Source: Sphingomonas sp. Leaf67 (GTDB lineage Bacteria > Pseudomonadota > Alphaproteobacteria > Sphingomonadales > Sphingomonadaceae). Taken from it: a DNA stretch of 64,000 bases. The position numbers and the translations under genes were made by a program. The stretch's first letter is position 1; every line of letters begins with the position of its first letter. The notes beneath the pieces are model-generated. The model worked only from the letters and a program-made list of their open reading frames with translations, was not told where the DNA came from and searched no databases. This document shows positions 8,351 to 15,916 of this stretch, in pieces. The stretch covers positions 124,001 through 188,000 of the forward strand of contig NZ_LMLP01000001.1 in NCBI RefSeq assembly GCF_001421965.1, in the 5' to 3' direction.

Positions 8351-11300
8351 TCATGCGGCGGCGGCCACCTCCGGCGCGACAGACGGAGCGGCGCGTTCGC
8401 CGATCGGCGTCACGACCGTCGCAATGTCCGGTGCGGTCACGCTGCCGCTGCGCTCCAGCTTGCCCCAGCCGACGCGTGGTCCGTTCATCGCCGCCGCCAG
8501 CGCGCGCAGGACCACCGCGTACAGCAACTGGCGGTAGCCGAACCGCTGCGCCAGCATCCGCAGCGGCGGCAGGCGTTCGCCCCTGCCCTCCAGCCGATAG
8601 GCGACCCAGCCACATGCCAGATCGATCGCGGTGAACGCCGCCCAGTAGAGCACGACCCAGCCGACATCGCCGCCCGCCGCTTCCCACCCGCGATCGGCGA
8701 TGCGCCACGCGGTGGTGGCGATGCTCCCGATCAGCGCCAGGTCGATCAGCGGTGCGGCCAGCGTGAACAGCACCTGGAACACCAGCGCCTGCGGCAGCCC
8801 CAGCAAGGCCAGCCCGCGCGGACGACCCCGGCCGATGATCGCGCGGTGCTTCCACAGGCATTGCAGCGTGCCATAGGCCCAGCGATAGCGCTGACGGAAC
8901 AGAGCCCGTGCCGTCTCCGGCGCTTCGGTCCAGGCGATCGCCTCCATGTCGCAGGCGACGTGCCAGCCGGCGCGCTGGATAGCGATGGTCAGGTCCTGAT
9001 CCTCGGCCAGCGTATCGTCGGGATATCCGCCGACCGAATCCAGTGCCGCCCGCCGCCACGCCCCGACTGCCCCCGGCACGACCGTCACCGCGCCCAGCGC
9101 ATGCAACGCGCGCCGTTCGAGGTTCTGTGCGGTAATGTATTCCAGCGCCTGCCACCGGGTAATCAGGTTGACGCGATTGCCGACCTTCGCATTGCCCGCG
9201 ACCGCGCCGATCGCCGGATCGGCAAACCAGCGCAACAGCTTCGCAATGGTATCCGCTTCGAACTGGGTGTCGGCGTCGAGCGCGACGACGACGTCGCCCT
9301 TGGCGATCTGTAGCGCGGTGTTGAGCGCACGTGCCTTGCCACCATTTTCCAGTGTCAGCAGCCGGACGCGCGGATCGATGCCGAACGCGGTCCGGACGAT
9401 ATCGGACGTACCGTCGGTCGAGCCGTCGTCGATCACAATGACGTCGATCCGGACGCCGACGCTGCCGAGGATGCGGCGCACCGATGCCTCGATCACCCGC
9501 GCTTCGTTGAACGCCGGGATCAGCACCGACACCGACGTCGGGACCAGATGCGGCGCAACCGGCGGCGGACCGCCCCGGCGCGCGGCCAGCATCGCCAGTC
9601 CGGCCAAGGCGACCGACCGGGCGATGCCGATGGCGATCACCAGCAGGAATGCCGTCATCAACAGGTCGCGGGTCAGGCTGACACCGCCGAACAGGCCCCG
9701 CGCGCTGGCCGCTTCGTTCGCCTGCACGCCTTGCAACACCGGCATCACCTGATCGCGGGACAGCCCGGCGAGCCGCGACACGCCGACCAGTTCATAGCCG
9801 CGCGCACGCAGACCGCGAATGATCCCCGGCAGCGCCGCCAGCGTCCGGCTGCGATCGCCGCCCGAATCGTGGAGCAGCACGATCTGCGTCGGGCGATCGG
9901 CGGTACCGGCCTGAACCTCCGCAATCGTACGCGCGACGATCTGCTGCGGCGACGGCGTTTGCCAGTCATGGGGGTCGACGTTCAGGCCTACCGTCAGATA
10001 GCCGAGTTCGGCCCCGATCCGGGTCGCATGCAGCTCGTCGCCGCGATCGGGATCGGCATCGCCGAGGAAGGGCGGACGGAACAGCCGCATCGCCCGCCCG
10101 GTATAGGCCTCGACCAGCCGTTCGGTCGCGGTCAGTTCCAGCCGGATCGCTTGCGGCGAGCGGTGCGACAGATTGGCATGCGAGGTGCTGTGGTTGCCGA
10201 GTTCGCTACCCTCCTCGACAATCCGTCGCAGGATCGGTCCCTGCCCCAGCGCATTGGCACCGGTGACGAAGAAGGTGGCAGGTGCGCCTTCGCGCTTCAG
10301 CACGTCGAGGATCCTGGGCGTCCAGAGCGGGTCGGGTCCATCGTCGAAGGTCAGCGCGACCATGCGCCGCTGCGCGCCGGTGCGCTGGACGATATCGGGT
10401 CCGGGCAGGCGATCGACCTGCGCCGCGCGGACCATGCCGCTGGCATCGGACCGCAGCGTGCGGTGTCCGGCGGTCGCACCGGCATCCAGCCGCAATACCT
10501 CGCCCTGTCCGAGCAGCGTAACCCCGGCTGGCTGGGGCAAGGTTCCGGTCCCGGCGGCGGAACCGGTACGGGCAACGGTCCAGAAATGCGGGTCCTCGCT
10601 CCCCATGCGCCAGAGCGCAACCGCATTCGCGCCGGCGACCGACGCCGCGCGGAGCTGGTTGGCGGCGGTGACCGCATCGAGCAGCCAGACCTGATGGTCA
10701 CGCCCCCGTTCGCGATAGGCGAAGTGCCAGTTGCCGCTTGCCCGATCGAATGTCGGCACGGTCCCCGCCTGTCGCGCGAGGTTCCACGCGTCGGCCACGC
10801 GCAGCGGTTCGGTCGTGCGACCGTTCCAGTCATAGCCGTAATTGCCCAGCGCAACGATCGCGCCGGGACCGGCGGCGCGCACTGCGTCGGCGACCACCTC
10901 CGCGAACCAGGCTTGCGACGCGATCGGTCCCGCCGCACCACCCATCCAATGCTCGTCATAGGCCATCAGCACCAGCCGATCGACGACCGTCGCATAGCGG
11001 GCGAGATCCCATTCCGCGTCCGCGACCGGGGTCGCGATCATCACCTGCCAGTGACGGCGGGCAAACCGCGTGCGGAGTTCGGACAGGAAACGGCGATAAT
11101 CGGCGTGCGCGCTTGCGGGCAGGCTTTCGAGGTCGAGCATCACGCCCATTCCCCGCTCCGCCGCCACCATCGCTTCGATCTGTCCGGCGAAGCGGCTCCG
11201 CGCCTTCGCATCGGCCAGCAGCGCAGCGGTGCCGGTACCGTCCCAGCTGCCATCCTCACGCGCATTCTGCACCATCGGGATCAGCGCGGGCGGACGTTTC

Positions 11301-11722
11301 GCTTTCGCCAGTACCGCGTGCAGATAGTCATCCGTTTCATAGGCGAAGCGATGGTCGCGCCCGGCAACCGACGCGATGCCCGGTGCCAGCCAGTCGACCT
11401 CGTCCACATGACGCCCCAGCGACTGCCGCGATGCCGCATCCCACGGCATATAGAAGCCGAGCACCGGCAGGCGGCGTGCACCGGCAGCGGCCTCCCCCGC
11501 CGGCAGCCAGGGACCGGCGCTCGTTTGGAGGGGCGCAGTGGCAATCGCATGCGGACGCGCGGCATCCTCGGGGAGCGCCAGTGCGCCCCGCTGCGGCGTC
11601 CGTGTCAGTGCCGAAACGACCAGCGCGACGATCGCGAGCATCGTGACGACCAGGATCGCCGCGCCCCATCGCACCCGCCGGGCGCGCTGCCCGCTGGCAT
11701 CGTAAAAGATGGGATGTGTCAC
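8351..11722 (-). CDS. GH18-like / NodB deacetylase / GT2 tripartite polysaccharide synthase
   Basis: This 1123-residue fusion starts at GTG with AGGGGG upstream. A membrane anchor at ~20-40 precedes a GH18-like domain (about 85-390) with MLDLESLP, where the Glu sits in the usual catalytic spot although the DxxDxDxE motif is degenerate. A NodB deacetylase (about 450-660) follows with TFDDGPDP, HSTSH, FRPPFLG, VDPHDW and LLHDSGGDR. After more membrane helices comes a processive GT2 (about 735-1000) with PAFNEARV, DDGSTDGTS, DADTQFE, EDQDL and QRYRW, then C-terminal helices. It resembles PgaB plus PgaC of poly-N-acetylglucosamine export fused in one chain, with different order and content. The polymer is not known. 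It is paralogous to the gene at 2-1576. Confidence 0.9.
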   Translation of the reverse strand: MTHPIFYDASGQRARRVRWGAAILVVTMLAIVALVVSALTRTPQRGALALPEDAARPHAIATAPLQTSAGPWLPAGEAAAGARRLPVLGFYMPWDAASRQSLGRHVDEVDWLAPGIASVAGRDHRFAYETDDYLHAVLAKAKRPPALIPMVQNAREDGSWDGTGTAALLADAKARSRFAGQIEAMVAAERGMGVMLDLESLPASAHADYRRFLSELRTRFARRHWQVMIATPVADAEWDLARYATVVDRLVLMAYDEHWMGGAAGPIASQAWFAEVVADAVRAAGPGAIVALGNYGYDWNGRTTEPLRVADAWNLARQAGTVPTFDRASGNWHFAYRERGRDHQVWLLDAVTAANQLRAASVAGANAVALWRMGSEDPHFWTVARTGSAAGTGTLPQPAGVTLLGQGEVLRLDAGATAGHRTLRSDASGMVRAAQVDRLPGPDIVQRTGAQRRMVALTFDDGPDPLWTPRILDVLKREGAPATFFVTGANALGQGPILRRIVEEGSELGNHSTSHANLSHRSPQAIRLELTATERLVEAYTGRAMRLFRPPFLGDADPDRGDELHATRIGAELGYLTVGLNVDPHDWQTPSPQQIVARTIAEVQAGTADRPTQIVLLHDSGGDRSRTLAALPGIIRGLRARGYELVGVSRLAGLSRDQVMPVLQGVQANEAASARGLFGGVSLTRDLLMTAFLLVIAIGIARSVALAGLAMLAARRGGPPPVAPHLVPTSVSVLIPAFNEARVIEASVRRILGSVGVRIDVIVIDDGSTDGTSDIVRTAFGIDPRVRLLTLENGGKARALNTALQIAKGDVVVALDADTQFEADTIAKLLRWFADPAIGAVAGNAKVGNRVNLITRWQALEYITAQNLERRALHALGAVTVVPGAVGAWRRAALDSVGGYPDDTLAEDQDLTIAIQRAGWHVACDMEAIAWTEAPETARALFRQRYRWAYGTLQCLWKHRAIIGRGRPRGLALLGLPQALVFQVLFTLAAPLIDLALIGSIATTAWRIADRGWEAAGGDVGWVVLYWAAFTAIDLACGWVAYRLEGRGERLPPLRMLAQRFGYRQLLYAVVLRALAAAMNGPRVGWGKLERSGSVTAPDIATVVTPIGERAAPSVAPEVAAAA

Positions 11723-12083
11723 GCCGCCCCCTGAAACCTGATAAGCAGCGCTTAGGCCGGGAAACCGAAAATGCGGTTAATTACCCGTCTGTTCCGGGAA
11801 CGCCGCGACCACCGGATACCGCCTGCGCCCGACGGATTGATTTTCCTGTTCTGACAACGCTATCACACTGCCAGGGAATGCGACGCGGATATGGCGCGCA
11901 ACGGCCTGTCCCGGCACACTCGCCGGACCGATGCGGCAACCGAACGGGGGGAGGAACAGCATGCGCCGGATCGCGCCACGCCGCCATGGCCCGCCCCACC
12001 GCCACTTGACCGACAAGCTTGTGATCCCGTTCGACCAGTCACGTTCGTCCGAGCGTTCTTCCCCTTTGCGAAAGATACCATCG
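11723..12083. promoter_or_regulatory. 361-bp divergent intergenic region
   Basis: This is the only gene-free stretch above 300 bp. It separates the minus-strand GH18-NodB-GT2 gene from the plus-strand GH3 gene. Apart from the LacI-like operator at 11852-11865 and a GGGGGGAGGAA purine run near 11946 I see no gene, tRNA or strong terminator. The GH3 ORF is open upstream to 11931 in frame, but that part lacks protein-like features. Confidence 0.5.
11852..11865. promoter_or_regulatory. Candidate LacI-family operator
   Basis: The 14-mer TGACAACGCTATCA is a dyad with a central CG and outer TGA/TCA. Its 7-bp half-sites match at 5 of 7 positions. This is the general pattern of LacI-family operators in alphaproteobacterial carbohydrate loci. 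It lies 219 bp before the GH3 start and 130 bp before the GH18-NodB-GT2 start, and could be read by the LacI protein at 4163-5200. Binding is inferred only. Confidence 0.4.
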
Positions 12084-14375
12084 ATGTCCGCATCCCTTCG
12101 CCTTGCCGCCCTGCTCGGCAGCACGCTGCTCACCGCTGCGCCGGTGCTGGCGCAAACTACCAACAACGCTCCACAAGCCGCCACCCGCCCGACCGACGGC
12201 CCTCAGGCGCGGCCGTGGATGAACCCTGCGCTCGATGCCGATGCCCGCACCGAACTGGTCCTGAAGGAGATGACGCTCGACGAGAAATTGCAGCTGACCT
12301 TCGGCTATTTCTCGACCAAGGCCGATTGGCAGCGCACACCGATCAAGAATTACGAACCGCCCAAGGACGGACTGCCCGATTCGGCAGGCTATGTTCCGAG
12401 CATTCCGCGCCTCGGCATTCCGGGCCAGTGGCAGACCGATGCCGGCCTCGGCGTCGCGACGCAGCGTTCGCCGACGCCGCGGCTGCGCACCTCGCTTCCT
12501 TCGGGTATCGCCACCGCCGCGACGTGGAACCCGCAGGTCGCGCAAGCCGGCGGTGCGATGATCGGGCGCGAGGCGTTTCTGTCGGGCTTCAACGTGCAAC
12601 TGGCCGGCGGCATGAACCTAATGCGCGAACCGCGCGGTGGCCGGAACTTCGAATATGGCGGCGAAGACCCGCTGCTCGCCGGCATCATCACCGGCCATGA
12701 GATCAAGGGCATCCAGTCGCAGCACGTCGTATCGACGATGAAGCATTATGCGTTCAACGGACAGGAAACCAACCGCTTCAACATCGACCATCGCATCGAC
12801 GAGGCAGCGGCGCGCCAGTCGGACCTGCTCGCCTTCGAATTCGCGATCGAGACCGGCGATCCGGGATCGGTGATGTGCGCCTATAACCGCGTCAACGGCT
12901 TCTATGCGTGTGAGAATGACTGGCTGCTCAACCGCACGCTGAAGAAGGATTGGGGCTATAAGGGCTATGTGATGTCGGACTGGGGCGCGACTCATTCGAC
13001 GACGCAGGCGGCCAATGCCGGGCTGGACCAGCAATCGGGCTGGGCGTTCGATCGCTCCGCCTATTTCGCCGATGCCCTGCGGGAGGCGGTGAACAACGGC
13101 TATGTTCCCGAAGCACGGGCGACCGACATGGCGCGCCGTATCTTGTGGGCGATGTTCAAAAACGGCCTGTTCGACACGCCGGTCGCCGGCGACCGCGCGA
13201 CGACGATCGATTATGCCGCCCATGCCGCCATCACCCGCGCCGATGCCGAGGAAGGCATCGTCCTGCTCAAGAACAGCGCCGGGTTGTTGCCGCTTGCCGC
13301 CACCGCGAAATCGATCCTGCTGATCGGTGCCCATGCCGATGTCGGCGTGCTGTCGGGCGGCGGATCGAGCCAGGTCTATCCGCATGGCGGCCCGGTCAAC
13401 GGCCTTGCCGTCGCCGACGAATATCCCGGCGGCTTTCCGGGGCCGAAGCTGTACCACCCGTCGTCGCCGATGAAGGCATTGCAGGCACGGAGCCGGGCGC
13501 AAATTACCTATCTCGACGGCAAGGACGTGAAGGCCGCTGCCGCCGCCGCGCGCAAGGCTGACGTCGTGATCGTGTTCGGCGAACAATGGACCGGGGAATC
13601 GATCGACGCCCCGAACCTGAACCTGCCCGACAATCAGGACGCACTGATCGACGCGGTCGCGCGCGCCAACCGCAAGACCGTAATCGTGCTCGAAACCGGT
13701 GGGCCGGTACTGATGCCATGGCTGGGCAAGGTCGGGGCCGTGCTGGAGGCATGGTATCCGGGGACGTCGGGGGGCGACGCGATCGCCCGGGTGCTCACCG
13801 GAGAGGTCAACCCGTCGGGCCACCTGCCCGCGACCTTCCCGGCATCGCTCACGCAACTGCCGCGTCCGGTGATCGAGGGCGATCCGAAGCTCGACCGTGA
13901 TTCGCACCCGATGGGCAACTATAATATCGAAGGGGCTGCGGTCGGTTATAAGTGGTTCGACAAGACCGGTGCCAAGCCGCTGTTCCCGTTCGGCTATGGC
14001 CTGTCCTACGCCAGCTTTACGCTGGGCGGGCTGACCGCCCAACCGTTCGGCAAGGGCGTGCAGGCGCGCTTCACCATCGCCAACACCGGCAAGGTGCGTG
14101 GCAAGGGGCTGGCGCAACTATACGTCGCGGGTGCCGGCTGGGAAGCGCCGAAGCGGCTGGGCGGCTTTGCGAAGGTCGATCTGGCCCCCGGCGAAACGCG
14201 GACGATGGACGTGACGGTCGATCCGCGACTGCTGGCGACGTTCGACAGCCAGACGCGCGGCTGGAAGATTGCTGGGGGTGCGTATCAGTTGCTGCTGGCG
14301 AACAGCGCGACCGACATCGTTGCACGGACGAGCGTACAGATCGCGCCAGCGACGCTGGACAATCGGGGAAAGTAA
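12084..14375 (+). CDS. bglX: Glycoside hydrolase family 3 beta-glucosidase
   Basis: This 763-residue secreted enzyme starts at ATG 12084, where a clean signal peptide begins (SLRLAALLGSTLLTAAPVLA). The N-terminal GH3 barrel carries KHYAFNGQE and the nucleophile Asp in GYVMSDWGATHS near residue 299. The alpha/beta sandwich (GEQWTGESID) and a C-terminal fibronectin-III-like domain (FPFGYGLSYASF onward) complete the family layout. It should release terminal beta-glucose, or a related sugar, from oligosaccharides in the periplasm. The symbol is given by general similarity; substrate may differ. Its upstream region holds a LacI-like operator candidate, and a shared terminator follows. Confidence 0.9.
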   Translation: MSASLRLAALLGSTLLTAAPVLAQTTNNAPQAATRPTDGPQARPWMNPALDADARTELVLKEMTLDEKLQLTFGYFSTKADWQRTPIKNYEPPKDGLPDSAGYVPSIPRLGIPGQWQTDAGLGVATQRSPTPRLRTSLPSGIATAATWNPQVAQAGGAMIGREAFLSGFNVQLAGGMNLMREPRGGRNFEYGGEDPLLAGIITGHEIKGIQSQHVVSTMKHYAFNGQETNRFNIDHRIDEAAARQSDLLAFEFAIETGDPGSVMCAYNRVNGFYACENDWLLNRTLKKDWGYKGYVMSDWGATHSTTQAANAGLDQQSGWAFDRSAYFADALREAVNNGYVPEARATDMARRILWAMFKNGLFDTPVAGDRATTIDYAAHAAITRADAEEGIVLLKNSAGLLPLAATAKSILLIGAHADVGVLSGGGSSQVYPHGGPVNGLAVADEYPGGFPGPKLYHPSSPMKALQARSRAQITYLDGKDVKAAAAAARKADVVIVFGEQWTGESIDAPNLNLPDNQDALIDAVARANRKTVIVLETGGPVLMPWLGKVGAVLEAWYPGTSGGDAIARVLTGEVNPSGHLPATFPASLTQLPRPVIEGDPKLDRDSHPMGNYNIEGAAVGYKWFDKTGAKPLFPFGYGLSYASFTLGGLTAQPFGKGVQARFTIANTGKVRGKGLAQLYVAGAGWEAPKRLGGFAKVDLAPGETRTMDVTVDPRLLATFDSQTRGWKIAGGAYQLLLANSATDIVARTSVQIAPATLDNRGK

Positions 14376-14428
14376 GCCTGCCCTGTCGCGGCGGCGCACC
14401 CCACCTCCGCGACACCATAACAGACGAT

Positions 14429-14466
14429 AAAAAGGCCGCGATAGCAGACGCCACCGCGGCCTTTCC
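14429..14466. terminator. Bidirectional intrinsic terminator, GH3 / rpmE
   Basis: A perfect 10-bp stem (AAAGGCCGCG with CGCGGCCTTT, arms 14431-14440 and 14455-14464) is flanked by A and T runs. It sits between the convergent GH3 and L31 genes and can serve both strands. Confidence 0.8.
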
Positions 14467-14504
14467 ATAAAGTGCAGCGCGCGGGCGTCGCCCGCGCCGC
14501 CAGC

Positions 14505-14735
14505 TTACTTCTTGCCGAGCGTGAGACCGCCGAAACGCTTGTTGAAGCGTGCGACCTGACCACCCGAATCCAGCATCTGGCCACGGCCGCCGGTCCATGC
14601 CGGGTGCGCCAGCGGATCGATGTCCAGCGTCATCAGATCGCCTTCCTTGCCCCAGGTCGAACGGGTTTCGAACACGGTGCCATCGGTCATCTGGACCTTG
14701 ATGGTGTGATAGTCGGGGTGCGTTTCTTTCTTCAT
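14505..14735 (-). CDS. rpmE: 50S ribosomal protein L31
   Basis: This is a 76-residue protein beginning [13 protein letters not shown], the alphaproteobacterial L31 pattern, with [10 protein letters not shown] and [11 protein letters not shown]. It lacks the CxxC zinc ligands of zinc-binding L31, so it is a zinc-independent form. The ORF is open five codons upstream, but the ATG at 14735 matches the family N-terminus and has a GGAGAAG site before it. It is the last gene before the terminator at 14429-14466. Confidence 0.95.
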   Translation of the reverse strand: MKKETHPDYHTIKVQMTDGTVFETRSTWGKEGDLMTLDIDPLAHPAWTGGRGQMLDSGGQVARFNKRFGGLTLGKK

Positions 14736-14779
14736 CGGTCTTCTCCACAAGCGGCTGGTTCCGACCAGCCCGGAAATAG

Positions 14780-14808
14780 GAAGGCGCGCCCGTACACGGA
14801 CGCGCCCA
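14780..14808 (-). terminator. Terminator after fabZ
   Basis: An inverted repeat (GGCGCG arms, extended inward by CCG/CGG with one wobble, loop TGTA on the minus strand) lies just past the fabZ stop at 14783-14806. It ends the uppS-to-fabZ operon and precedes rpmE. Confidence 0.65.
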
Positions 14809-14831
14809 CAATAGCAATGATCCGCACCGGC

Positions 14832-15302
14832 TTACGCCTTGGGCGGGTCGGCGATCATCGCGGTGAATTCGCATTCGGCGGCGAGTTCGCCGTCGATGCG
14901 CGCCTTCCCCGCAAATTTGCAGACCCGCGAACGCTTCTGCACGAATTCGGCTTCCAGCGTCAGCAGAACGCCCGGTTCGACCGGCTTGCGGAATTTCACG
15001 CCGTCGATCGACATGAAATAGACCAACTTGCCCGAACCGACGAGACCGAGGCTTTCGACCGCGAGGATGCCGGCGGCCTGCGCCAGCGCCTCGACGATCA
15101 GCACGCCCGGCATGATCGGACGGCCGGGGAAATGCCCCTGAAAAAAGCCTTCGTTGATCGTCACCGCCTTGATCGCGGTGATCGACCGGTCGGGGATCAG
15201 TTCCACGACACGGTCGACCAGCAGCATGGGATAGCGATGCGGGATCGCCGCCATCACCCGGGTGATGTCGAACGGTCCGATCGAGGTCGCCTCCCCTTCC
15301 AC
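14832..15302 (-). CDS. fabZ: 3-hydroxyacyl-ACP dehydratase FabZ
   Basis: This 156-residue hot-dog-fold dehydratase of fatty-acid elongation carries the active-site motif [12 protein letters not shown] (catalytic His) and the Glu in ALAQAAG. The N-terminal [13 protein letters not shown] is diagnostic of FabZ. It removes water from 3-hydroxyacyl-ACP in the cytoplasm. It is the last gene of the envelope operon, 2 bp after skp, as in many proteobacteria where lipid A precursors and FabZ are linked. LpxD, LpxA and LpxB do not follow here; the operon ends at fabZ. Confidence 0.96.
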   Translation of the reverse strand: MEGEATSIGPFDITRVMAAIPHRYPMLLVDRVVELIPDRSITAIKAVTINEGFFQGHFPGRPIMPGVLIVEALAQAAGILAVESLGLVGSGKLVYFMSIDGVKFRKPVEPGVLLTLEAEFVQKRSRVCKFAGKARIDGELAAECEFTAMIADPPKA

Positions 15303-15304
15303 GA

Positions 15305-15916
15305 TCAGCGGCCTGCCGGGGCCGGACGCGTGCCAGCGGCGGGGGCGGTCGGAGCGGCCTGTGCCGGCGCGGTCACGCTGACGCTGGGCAGCTGCGAATT
15401 GAGCGTGGTCAGCACGGCGTCGGTGATTTCGGTCGCCGGCGCGTTGTAGAAGCTGTTGCCCTTGTCGACGGCCAGCGTCGCACCGCGCTGCTGCGCGATC
15501 TGGGTGATGATCGGGCCGAGGCGGGTGCCGATCTGTTCACGGACATAGGCGATGTTGCGCTGAACCTGCTGTTCCTGCTGGCTGATCTGCTGCTGCGCCT
15601 GCTGCTGACGCTGTTCGAACGTGCGGATGCGGGTCTGGAGCGCGGCGTCCGGGTTGCCCTTGGCGGCGGTGACGGCGGTCTGCAGCGACTGCGCTTCGGT
15701 CTGCAGCGGCTGGCCGAGCGAGGTCGCGAGCGACTGAAGCTGCTGACGCTGCGACTGGAGCTGGGTCGTCGCCGCCTTGCACGCGGTGCAGTCGCGGAAA
15801 ATCCGCTCGGAATCGACGACCGCGATCTTCGCGTCGGGCAGCGCCTGCGCGAACGCCGGGGCGGCCGGAGCGGCAAAAACGAATGCGGCGATCGCCGCCT
15901 TGGTGAGGCTACGCAT
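15305..15916 (-). CDS. skp: OmpH/Skp-family periplasmic chaperone
   Basis: This 203-residue protein has a signal peptide ([19 protein letters not shown]), a central Gln-rich coiled coil (about 55-130; [19 protein letters not shown]) and an Ala/Pro tail. Length and position directly after bamA match Skp/OmpH, which holds unfolded outer-membrane proteins in the periplasm for the BAM complex. A CxxC pair (DCTACKA) near residue 42 is unusual for textbook Skp. The start overlaps the bamA stop by 1 bp, implying coupling. Confidence 0.88.
   Translation of the reverse strand: MRSLTKAAIAAFVFAAPAAPAFAQALPDAKIAVVDSERIFRDCTACKAATTQLQSQRQQLQSLATSLGQPLQTEAQSLQTAVTAAKGNPDAALQTRIRTFEQRQQQAQQQISQQEQQVQRNIAYVREQIGTRLGPIITQIAQQRGATLAVDKGNSFYNAPATEITDAVLTTLNSQLPSVSVTAPAQAAPTAPAAGTRPAPAGR

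Noticed and set aside
6772-8634. 620-codon plus-strand open frame opposite the hybrid kinase
   Set aside because: Shadow of PAS and kinase coding sequence; it also crosses a gene boundary.
9548-11734. 728-codon plus-strand open frame opposite the GH18-NodB-GT2 gene
   Set aside because: The minus-strand product has all NodB and GT2 motifs; the plus-strand frame has none.
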